A stretch of 64,000 nt of DNA from Cladorhizidae sp. MBARI D1340-BT2 (lineage: Eukaryota > Porifera > Demospongiae > Poecilosclerida > Cladorhizidae), in the NCBI GenBank assembly GCA_028752905.1, contig JAQNBH010000012.1, forward strand, positions 20,115,545 through 20,179,544, in the 5' to 3' direction. Position numbers and translations under genes: made by a program. Under the pieces are notes generated by a model. The model did not search any database. It worked only from the letters and a program-made list of their open reading frames with translations, and was not told where the DNA came from. Every line of letters begins with the position of its first letter. Position 1 is the stretch's first letter. Below, one piece after another: positions 1-8,600 of the stretch.

Positions 1-249
1 AGATAGGTTTCTCTATGTGTTCTCTATCTTGATGCTAAACAGGTTAGCTTCATAGATTCTCCACACTTTACTGTATAAACTTGATATATAGCTATTAAGA
101 TAGGTCTCTCCCTGTGCTCTCTGTTGATATCAAACATCCATAATATTCTGCATACTTCACTGTAATGGACTTGATATGATTCGAATGATAGGTTTCATTA
201 TGTGTTCTCTATCTTGATATTTGCCCTAATTTGGTCTATATGTTTCTCA

Positions 250-264
250 TTTTCCCCCCAAAAA
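250..264. repeat. 15-nt T/C/A homopolymer tract of fixed length
   Basis: In this monomer the tract is T4C6A5. Other monomers carry T4C7A4, T3C7A5, T3C8A4, T5C6A4, T5C5A5, T6C4A5, T4C5A6, or versions with one interrupting base. In every monomer I checked the total remains 15 nt between the flanking CTCA and TCTTG. Boundaries therefore move by substitution rather than by length change. Confidence 0.8.
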
Positions 265-315
265 TCTTGTTATTTTTCCGTAAAGCTCATAACTTTTCTA
301 CACTTTACCCAAAAA

Positions 316-355
316 AGATAATTTTTATATCACCGGATAGCCCTTCTAATTATCT
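316..355. repeat. 8-bp inverted repeat inside the TIR block
   Basis: AGATAATT (316-323) and AATTATCT (348-355) are perfect reverse complements separated by 24 nt, so a stem-loop is possible. Most monomers keep it. In monomers reading AAGAAATTTTTT at this point (for example near 6820, 13750, 42855 and 45515) and in the monomers just after the element remnant, the left arm is changed and pairing is lost. No function can be assigned. Confidence 0.5.
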
Positions 356-578
356 GTCTTTTGTACGTGCCAAAATTTTGAGTACTCTAAGTATTAGCAA
401 GTTATGGTGATTTGAAGTGGTAAGGTTTGCGATCTTTCCTGGCGTTTTCCAGTTGCCAAAGCGGTGGCCTGCCAGTGAAAAACCACTACATTTATTGATA
501 ATCTGTTGACATGTTGCAGATAAGGGCCTTCTCTATCAGTTGACAAAATCTGGGACTTTGGTCTTGTTAATTAGGGCA

Positions 579-603
579 GTTATGAATTGTACTCTTACTT
601 GAT
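579..603. repeat. Variable linker (24-bp indel, three states)
   Basis: Between the block's end and the first protomer, monomers occur in three states. The full form reads GTTATGAATTGTACTCTTAC and continues into TTGATGCTAAAC. A 7-bp deletion form reads GAATTGTACTGATGC (near 2690, 4420 and 21465). The commonest form has lost 24 bp and reads GTTATGACATGTTAGC. The full form is found mainly in the one or two monomers next to an element remnant, for example near 9740, 10650, 18440, 27670, 35485 and 57335. Confidence 0.8.
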
Positions 604-1123
604 GCTAAACATGTTAGCTTCGTAGATTATCCACACTTCACTGAATAGACTTGATGTATAGCTATTAAGATAGGACTCTCTAAGTGCTCTCTCTTGATAC
701 CAAACATCCATATATTCTGCACACTTCACTGTAATGGACTTGCAAGATAGGTATCTCTCAGTGTTCTCTATCTTGAGCTAAACATGTTAGCTTCATAGAT
801 TCTCCACACTTCACTGAATAGACTTGATATATAGCTCTAAAGGTAGGCCTCTCTCTGTTCTCTCTCTTGATACCAAACATCCGTATATTCTGCATACATA
901 GAATCACAAGATAGGTTTCTCTATGTGTTCTCTATCTTGATGCTAAACAGGTTAGCTTCATAGATTCTCCACACTTCCCTGTATAAACTTGATATATAGC
1001 TATTAAGATAGGTCTCTCCCTGTGCTCTCTGTTGATATCAAACATCCATAATATTCTGCACACTTCACTGTAATGGACTTGATATGATTCGAATGATAGG
1101 TTTCATTATGTGTTCTCTATCTT
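604..1123. repeat. Six diverged ~85-bp protomers (three ~170-bp pairs)
   Basis: The motif CACACTTCACTG, exact or slightly altered, recurs at 632, 720, 805, 893 (degenerate), 970 (CACACTTCCCTG) and 1059. The spacings are 88, 85, 88, 77 and 89 bp. Each copy is preceded by an AAACAT...ATTCT stretch and followed by ACTTGAT or ACTTGCA, a GATAGG-like motif and a CT-rich stretch ending CTCTCTTGA or CTATCTTGA. Pairs begin with GCTAAACA at 604, 777 and 942. The fourth protomer has lost most of the TTCACTG core. I infer that an 85-bp satellite was doubled to about 170 bp and then tripled. Confidence 0.85.
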
Positions 1124-1240
1124 TATTTTTTCTTTTCTTTTTTAAACAATTTTAATATATATATATATAAACAGAATAACAAACAAACATTAACAAACAA
1201 CAACAAACAAACATTAAAACAAAAAATCTTAATACACTAC
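1124..1240 (-). other. 3' UTR and A-rich tail of remnant copy 1
   Basis: On the plus strand this is a T-rich start, a TA microsatellite (about 1155-1169) and runs of AAACAAACATTAACAAACAA type. On the element's own strand it follows the TAA stop and ends in an A-rich tail interrupted by G and T. The AATAAA formed at the junction includes two bases of satellite, so the exact element end is ambiguous by about 2 nt. Copies 1-6 read AAACAGAATAAC in it; copies 7 and 8 read AAATGAATAAC, one base shorter. Confidence 0.7.
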
Positions 1241-1809
1241 TTATAAAAAATAATCGTCATTACAACTAAAGCTGGTGCCCAGCACAGCTGCAGTGTTACC
1301 TCGCTGCACGGCTACTGCAATCCGCTGGGAAAGGAAAAAGGAGGAGCGGGGATCATCCGTTTCCTGTTTGAGACGGTTGCCCAAATCTGAAAAGAAAAGA
1401 CCTGCAGACTTGCCAAATGAACCAGCCGTCTCGATTCCAATTGGCACAAAAAAATGGGAGACAGCCAAAGAGGAGTATTTTATTCTCTTACGGTATTCGG
1501 CATTGCTTGCCACCGAGCCAGGGCCATCAGAAGACAAGGAGGCGTAGGAGGGAGCGAAGGTGTCTACAATTGTAGCGTCCCATACCAAAATACGCCCATT
1601 TTTCCAGGGAATGACGGAAGCCCCATCCGGACGCTTACCATCAGAACGTGACAAGCCCGGAGGCTCCAGGTGCGAGGGAACCTTGATGGCTGCCAAGGAT
1701 CGCCGGATGATCTCATTCACTTCCCCTTGTCTGGAATGACGCCCTTGGCTGTACTTACAACTGAGGCCGTGTGTGCCGTACTTGTCAACATCAAGACCAC
1801 ACAAATGAC
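1124..1809 (-). mobile_element. 5'-truncated non-LTR retrotransposon remnant, copy 1
   Basis: This 686-bp insert replaces the three satellite bases GAT between CTATCTT and ATTTGCCC; no target-site duplication is seen. Read on the minus strand it holds an open frame to a TAA at 1241-1243, then a low-complexity 3' UTR of about 117 nt with TTTG/AAAC-type repeats and a TA run (about 1155-1169), and an A-rich end with an AATAAA at the junction. A truncated 5' end with a kept A-rich 3' end is what incomplete target-primed reverse transcription leaves. Its coding part is visibly more GC-rich than the satellite. All eight copies share the same junctions, so they derive from one insertion. Confidence 0.75.
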
Positions 1810-1810
1810 A
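1241..1810 (-). pseudogene. Retrotransposon polyprotein C-terminus (zinc knuckle + probable RLE), copy 1
   Basis: The frame is open from a TAG at 1817-1819 to a TAA at 1241-1243. Residue 1 is the TTG codon at 1802-1804. A zinc-knuckle pattern C-x2-C-x9-H-x3-C spans the two residues before it through C16 (C2, H12, C16). The first base of its first Cys codon is already satellite. Downstream are E47, KRPDG (D60) and WDATIVD (D76), then IET at 124-126. This resembles the PD-(D/E)XK restriction-like endonuclease that follows a CCHC knuckle at the C-terminus of R2/R4-like retrotransposons, where it nicks the target DNA. I recognise the GKRPDG...WDAT pattern from invertebrate reverse-transcriptase-associated proteins, but the clade is uncertain. 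There is no Met codon anywhere in the frame and no reverse transcriptase domain, so it is very unlikely to be translated. Variable residues here: D5, Q26, P152. Confidence 0.65.
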
Positions 1811-2205
1811 TTTGCCCTAATTTGGTCTATATGTTTCTCATTTTCCCCCCAAATTTTTTGTTATTTTGCCGTAAAGCTCATAACTTTTCTACACTTTACC
1901 CAAAAAAGAAAATTTTTATATCACCGGATAGCCCTTCTAATTATCTGTCTTTTGTATGTGCCAAAATTTTGAGTACTCTAAGTATTAGCAAGTTATGGTG
2001 ATTTGAAGTGGTAAGGTTTGCGATCTTTCCTGGCGTTTTCCAGTTGCCAAAGCGGTGGCCTGCCAGTGAAAAACCACTACATTTATTGATAATCTGTTGA
2101 CATGTTGCAGATAAGGGCCTTCTCTATCAGTTGACAAAATCTGGGACTTTGGTCTTGTTAATTAGGGCAGTTATGAATTGTACTCTTACTTGATGCTAAA
2201 CATGT

Positions 2206-3936
2206 TAGCTTCGTAGAGCTCTCTGTTGATATCAAACATCCATAATATTCTGCACACTTCACTGTAATGGACTTGATATGATTCGAATGATAGGTTTCAT
2301 TATGTGTTCTCTATCTTGATATTTGCCCTAATTTGGTCTATATGTTTCTCATTTTACCCCCAAAAATCTTGTTATTTTGCCGTAAAGCTCATAACTTTTC
2401 TACACTTTACCCCAAAAAGATAATTTTTATATCACCGGATAGCCCTTCTAATTATCTGTCTTTTGTATGTGCCAAAATTTTGAGTACTCTAAGTATTAGC
2501 AAGTTATGGTGATTTGAAGTGGTAAGGTTTGCGATCTTTCCTGGCGTTTTCCAGTTGCCAAAGCGGTGGCCTGCCAGTGAAAAACCACTACATTTATTGA
2601 TAATCTGTTGACATGTTGCAGATAAGGGCCTTCTCTATCAGTTGACAAAATCTGGGACTTTGGTCTTGTTAATTAGGGCAGTTATGAATTGTACTGATGC
2701 TAAACATGTTAGCTTCGTAGATTATCCACACTTCACTGAATAGACTTGATGTATAGCTATTAAGATAGGACTCTCTAAGTGCTCTCTCTTGATACCAAAC
2801 ATCCATAATTATATTCTGCACACTTCACTGTAATGGACTTGCAAGATAGGTATCTCTCAGTGTTCTCTATCTTGAGCTAAACATGTTAGCTTCATAGATT
2901 CTCCACACTTCACTGAATAGACTTGATATATAGCTCTAAAGGTAGGCCTCTCTCTGTTCTCTCTCTTGATACCAAACATCCGTATATTCTGCATACATAG
3001 AATCACAAGATAGGTTTCTCTATGTGTTCTCTATCTTGATGCTAAACAGGTTAGCTTCATAGATTCTCCACACTTCACTGTATAAACTTGATATATAGCT
3101 ATTAAAATAGGTCTCTCCCTGTGCTCTCTGTTGATATCAAACATCCATAATATTCTGCACACTTCACTGTAATGGACTTGATATGATTCGAATGATAGGT
3201 TTCATTATGTGTTCTCTATCTTGATATTTGCCCTAATTTGGTCTATATGTTTCTCATTTTCCCCCCAAAAATCTTGTTATTTTGCCGTAAAGCTCATAAC
3301 TTTTCTACACTTTACCCAAAAAAGATAATTTTTATATCACCGGATAGCCCTTCTAATTATCTGTCTTTTGTACGTGCCAAAATTTTTGAGTACTCTAAGT
3401 ATTAGCAAGTTATGGTGATTTGAAGTGGTAAGGTTTGCGATCTTTCCTGGCGTTTTCCAGTTGCCAAAGCGGTGGCCTGCCAGTGAAAAACCACTACATT
3501 TATTGATAATCTGTTGACATGTTGCAGATAAGGGCCTTCTCTATCAGTTGACAAAATCTGGGACTTTGGTCTTGTTAATTAGGGCAGTTATGACATGTTA
3601 GCTTCGTAGATTATCCACACTTCACTGAATAGACTTGATGTATAGCTATTAAGATAGGACTCTCTAAGTGCTCTCTCTTGATACCAAACATCCATATATT
3701 CTGCACACTTCACTGTAATGGACTTGCAAGATAGGTATCTCTCAGTGTTCTCTATCTTGAGCTAAACATGTTAGCTTCATAGATTCTCCACACTTCACTG
3801 AATAGACTTGATATATAGCTCTAAAGGTAGGCCTCTCTCTGTTCTCTCTCTTGATACCAAACATCCGTATATTCTGCATACATAGAATCACAAGATAGGT
3901 TTCTCTATGTGTTCTCTATCTTGATGCTAAACAGGT
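2206..3936. repeat. 1731-bp tandem duplication, first copy
   Basis: The deletion junction TTCGTAGAGCTCTCTG appears at 2210 and again at 3941, and anchors 2323/4054 and 3228/4959 are all 1731 bp apart. The unit holds a deleted short monomer (511-bp spacing) and a 905-bp monomer. The second copy is entered after CAGGTTAGCTTC instead of CATGTTAGCTTC, so the exchange took place within the shared GTTAGCTTC. Confidence 0.85.
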
Positions 3937-5667
3937 TAGCTTCGTAGAGCTCTCTGTTGATATCAAACATCCATAATATTCTGCACACTTCACTGTAATG
4001 GACTTGATATGATTCGAATGATAGGTTTCATTATGTGTTCTCTATCTTGATATTTGCCCTAATTTGGTCTATATGTTTCTCATTTTACCCCCAAAAATCT
4101 TGTTATTTTGCCGTAAAGCTCATAACTTTTCTACACTTTACCCCAAAAAGATAATTTTTATATCACCGGATAGCCCTTCTAATTATCTGTCTTTTGTATG
4201 TGCCAAAATTTTGAGTACTCTAAGTATTAGCAAGTTATGGTGATTTGAAGTGGTAAGGTTTGCGATCTTTCCTGGCGTTTTCCAGTTGCCAAAGCGGTGG
4301 CCTGCCAGTGAAAAACCACTACATTTATTGATAATCTGTTGACATGTTGCAGATAAGGGCCTTCTCTATCAGTTGACAAAATCTGGGACTTTGGTCTTGT
4401 TAATTAGGGCAGTTATGAATTGTACTGATGCTAAACATGTTAGCTTCGTAGATTATCCACACTTCACTGAATAGACTTGATGTATAGCTATTAAGATAGG
4501 ACTCTCTAAGTGCTCTCTCTTGATACCAAACATCCATAATTATATTCTGCACACTTCACTGTAATGGACTTGCAAGATAGGTATCTCTCAGTGTTCTCTA
4601 TCTTGAGCTAAACATGTTAGCTTCATAGATTCTCCACACTTCACTGAATAGACTTGATATATAGCTCTAAAGGTAGGCCTCTCTCTGTTCTCTCTCTTGA
4701 TACCAAACATCCGTATATTCTGCATACATAGAATCACAAGATAGGTTTCTCTATGTGTTCTCTATCTTGATGCTAAACAGGTTAGCTTCATAGATTCTCC
4801 ACACTTCACTGTATAAACTTGATATATAGCTATTAAAATAGGTCTCTCCCTGTGCTCTCTGTTGATATCAAACATCCATAATATTCTGCACACTTCACTG
4901 TAATGGACTTGATATGATTCGAATGATAGGTTTCATTATGTGTTCTCTATCTTGATATTTGCCCTAATTTGGTCTATATGTTTCTCATTTTCCCCCCAAA
5001 AATCTTGTTATTTTGCCGTAAAGCTCATAACTTTTCTACACTTTACCCAAAAAAGATAATTTTTATATCACCGGATAGCCCTTCTAATTATCTGTCTTTT
5101 GTACGTGCCAAAATTTTTGAGTACTCTAAGTATTAGCAAGTTATGGTGATTTGAAGTGGTAAGGTTTGCGATCTTTCCTGGCGTTTTCCAGTTGCCAAAG
5201 CGGTGGCCTGCCAGTGAAAAACCACTACATTTATTGATAATCTGTTGACATGTTGCAGATAAGGGCCTTCTCTATCAGTTGACAAAATCTGGGACTTTGG
5301 TCTTGTTAATTAGGGCAGTTATGACATGTTAGCTTCGTAGATTATCCACACTTCACTGAATAGACTTGATGTATAGCTATTAAGATAGGACTCTCTAAGT
5401 GCTCTCTCTTGATACCAAACATCCATATATTCTGCACACTTCACTGTAATGGACTTGCAAGATAGGTATCTCTCAGTGTTCTCTATCTTGAGCTAAACAT
5501 GTTAGCTTCATAGATTCTCCACACTTCACTGAATAGACTTGATATATAGCTCTAAAGGTAGGCCTCTCTCTGTTCTCTCTCTTGATACCAAACATCCGTA
5601 TATTCTGCATACATAGAATCACAAGATAGGTTTCTCTATGTGTTCTCTATCTTGATGCTAAACAGGT
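3937..5667. repeat. 1731-bp tandem duplication, second copy
   Basis: This is the second copy of the preceding segment, with matching rare states: ACATCCATAATTATATTC (near 2799 and 4530), a 7-bp-deleted linker, TATTAAAATAGG (near 3100 and 4831) and an extra T before GAGTACTC. It is absent from alpha-2, so it arose after the alpha units separated, or was lost there. Confidence 0.85.
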
Positions 5668-8600
5668 TAGCTTCATAGATTCTCCACACTTCACTGTATA
5701 AACTTGATATATAGCTATTAAGATAGGTCTCTCCCTGTGCTCTCTGTTGATATCAAACATCCATAATATTCTGCACACTTTACTGTAATGGACTTGATAT
5801 GATTCGAATGATAGGTTTCATTATGTGTTCTCTATCTTGATATTTGCCCTAATTTGGTCTATATGTTTCTCATTTTCCCCCCAAAAATCTTGTTATTTTG
5901 CCGTAAAGCTCATAACTTTTCTACACTTTACCCAAAAAAGATAATTTTTATATCACCGGATAGCCCTTCTAATTATCTGTCTTTTGTACGTGCCAAAATT
6001 TTGAGTACTCTAAGTATTAGCAAGTTATGGCGATTTGAAGTGGTAAGGTTTGCGATCTTTCCTGGCGTTTTCCAGTTGCCAAAGCGGTGGCCTGCCAGTG
6101 AAAAACCACTACATTTATTGATAATCTGTTGACATGTTGCAGATAAGGGCCTTCTCTATCAGTTGACAAAATCTGGGACTTTGGTCTTGTTAATTAGGGC
6201 AGTTATGACATGTTAGCTTCGTAGATTATCCACACTTCACTGAATAGACTTGATGTATAGCTATTAAGATAGGACTCTCCAAGTGCTCTCTCTTGATACC
6301 AAACATCCATATATTCTGCACACTTCACTGTAATGGACTTGCATGATAGGTATCTCTCAGTGTTCTCTATCTTGAGCTAAACATGTTAGCTTCATAGATT
6401 CTCCACACTTCACTGAATAGACTTGATATATAGCTCTAAAGGTAGGTCTCTCTCTGTTCTCTCTTGATACCAAACATCCGTATATTCTGCATACATAGAA
6501 TCACAAGTTAGGTTTCTCTATGTGTTCTCTATCTTGATGCTAAACAGGTTAGCTTCATAGATTCTCCACACTTCACTGTATAAACTTGATATATAGCTAT
6601 TAAGATAGGTCTCTCCCTGTGCTCTCTGTTGATATCAAACATCCATAATATTCTGCACACTTCACTGTAATGGACTTGATATGATTCGAATGATAGGTTT
6701 CATTATGTGTTCTCTATCTTGATATTTGCCCTAATTTGGTCTATATGTTTCTCATTTTCCCCCCCAAAATCTTGTTATTTTGCCGTAAAGCTCATAACTT
6801 TTCTACACTTTACCCAAAAAAGAAATTTTTTATATCACCGGATAGCCCTTCTAATTATCTGTCTTTTGTACGTGCCAAAATTTTGACTACTCTAAGTATT
6901 AGCAAGTTATGGCGATTTGAAGTGGTAAGGTTTGCGATCTTTCCTGGCGTTTTCCAGTTGCCAAAGCGGTGGCCTGCCAGTGAAAAACCACTACATTTAT
7001 TGATAATCTGTTGACATGTTGCAGATAAGGGCCTTCTCTATCAGTTGACAAAATCTGGGACTTTGGTCTTGTTAATTAGGGCAGTTATGACATGTTAGCT
7101 TCGTAGATTATCCACACTTCACTGAATAGACTTGATGTATAGCTATTAAGATAGGACTCTCTAAGTGCTCTCTCTTGATACCAAACATCCATATATTCTG
7201 CACACTTCACTGTAATGGACTTGCAAGATAGGTATCTCTCAGTGTTCTCTATCTTGAGCTAAACATGTTAGCTTCATAGATTCTCCACACTTCACTGAAT
7301 AGACTTGATATAATTATAGCTCTAAAGGTAGGCCTCTCTCTGTTCTCTCTCTTGATACCAAACATCCGTATATTCTGCATACATAGAATCACAAGATAGG
7401 TTTCTCTATGTGTTCTCTATCTTGATGCTAAACAGGTTAGCTTCATAGATTCTCCACACTTCCCTGTATAAACTTGATATATAGCTATTAAGATAGGTCT
7501 CTCCCTGTGCTCTCTGTTGATATCAAACATCCATAATATTCTGCACACTTCACTGTAATGGACTTGATATGATTCGAATGATAGGTTTCATTATGTGTTC
7601 TCTATCTTGATATTTGCCCTAATTTGGTCTATATGTTTCTCATTTTCCCCCCAGAAATCTTGTTATTTTGCCGTAAAGCTCATAACTTTTCTACACTTTA
7701 CCCCAAAAAGATAATTTTTATATCACCGGATAGCCCTTCTAATTATCTGTCTTTTGTACGTGCCAAAATTTTGAGTACTCTAAGTATTAGCAAGTTATGG
7801 TGATTTGAAGTGGTAAGGTTTGCGATCTTTCCTGGCGTTTTCCAGTTGCCAAAGCGGTGGCCTGCCAGTGAAAAACCACTACATTTATTGATAATCTGTT
7901 GACATGTTGCAGATAAGGGCCTTCTCTATCAGTTGACAAAATCTGGGACTTTGGTCTTGTTAATTAGGGCAGTTATGACATGTTAGCTTCGTAGATTATC
8001 CACACTTCACTGAATAGACTTGATGTATAGCTATTAAGATAGGACTCTCTAAGTGCTCTCTCTTGATACCAAACATCCATATATTCTGTACACTTCACTG
8101 TAATGGACTTGCAAGATAGATATCTCTCAGTGTTCTCTATCTTGAGCTAAACATGTTAGCTTCATAGATTCTCCACACTTCACTGAATAGACTTGATATA
8201 TAGCTCTAAAGGTAGGCCTCTCTCTGTTCTCTCTCTTGATACCAAACATCCGTATATTCTGCATACATAGAATCACAAGATAGGTTTCTCTATGTGTTCT
8301 CTATCTTGATGCTAAACAGGTTAGCTTCATAGATTCTCCACACTTCCCTGTATAAACTTGATATATAGCTATTAAGATAGGTCTCTCCCTGTGCTCTCTG
8401 TTGATATCAAACATCCATAATATTCTGCACACTTCACTGTAATGGACTTGATATTATTCGAATGATAGGTTTCATTATGTGTTCTCTATCTTGATATTTG
8501 CCCTAATTTGGTCTATATGTTTCTCATTTTCCCCCCCAAAATCTTGTTATTTTGCCGTAAAGCTCATAACTTTTCTACACTTTACCCAAAAAAGATAATT

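Larger units (their letters stand above)
222..578. mobile_element. 357-bp block with 10-bp inverted ends, MITE-like candidate
   Basis: The block opens with TGCCCTAATT (222-231) and closes with AATTAGGGCA (569-578), a perfect 10-bp inverted repeat. Inside there is no clear likeness to the 85-bp protomers, so it has a separate origin. It is present in every monomer. A short non-autonomous DNA transposon captured by an older satellite would fit. Against this, the inverted repeat is short, no clean target-site duplication touches it, and there is no transposase. The flanks show only a diverged resemblance: TTATG...CTTGAT occurs before the block and again just after it at 580-603. I cannot assign a superfamily. 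Confidence 0.4.
222..1123. repeat. Reference composite monomer (first with all parts)
   Basis: This shows the parts of one monomer. A 357-bp block at 222-578 begins TGCCCTAATT and ends AATTAGGGCA. A linker follows at 579-603. Six protomers of about 85 bp fill 604-1123. In ordinary monomers the sequence CTATCTTGATATTTGCCC then leads straight into the next block. Here the element remnant interrupts that junction at 1124. The same order of parts recurs in essentially every monomer of the window. Confidence 0.9.
1..1811. repeat. Partial higher-order unit ending in remnant copy 1
   Basis: Bases 1-221 are the last protomers of a monomer cut by the window edge. The following monomer (222-1123) has the full linker and is interrupted by the remnant. 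Position 1 matches 18769 onward, including CACACTTTACTG, the rare CTGCATACTTCACTG and the private variant TATTTTTCCG near 281 and 19041. It is therefore the end of an upstream beta-type unit. Confidence 0.85.

Noticed and set aside
1086..1094. GATTCGAAT as a pol III B box or tRNA-derived SINE
   Set aside because: It departs from GGTTCGANNCC, has no A box at a proper distance and no cloverleaf.
1086..1102. Possible CENP-B box (TTCGAATGATAGGTTT)
   Set aside because: TTCG and the central A fit, but the required CGGG end is GGTT. No support for CENP-B binding, though a centromeric role is not excluded.
1122..1127. AATAAA on the minus strand as a working polyadenylation signal
   Set aside because: It is formed partly from satellite bases at the junction, and no promoter or start codon lies upstream, so a functional transcript end is not supported.
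1124..1809. LTR retrotransposon or DNA transposon as source of the remnant
   Set aside because: No terminal repeats, inverted ends or target duplication at the insert; the A-rich 3' end and 5' truncation fit a non-LTR element better.
1275..1972. Plus-strand open frames of 65-110 codons across the remnant and its flank, repeated at each copy
   Set aside because: They lie antisense to the recognisable endonuclease-like frame or run across the insert junction into satellite; no domain is visible.
5854..6132. Plus-strand 92-codon open frame in the TIR block (also at 6736, 13664, 22895, 24661, 31589, 39404, 42769, 45429, 47201, 49861 and 53425)
   Set aside because: It opens with TTG, has no known domain, and is open only where TATGGTGATTTG has become TATGGCGATTTG or TATGGTTATTTG; most monomers have the TGA stop. 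It is a chance frame in satellite DNA.
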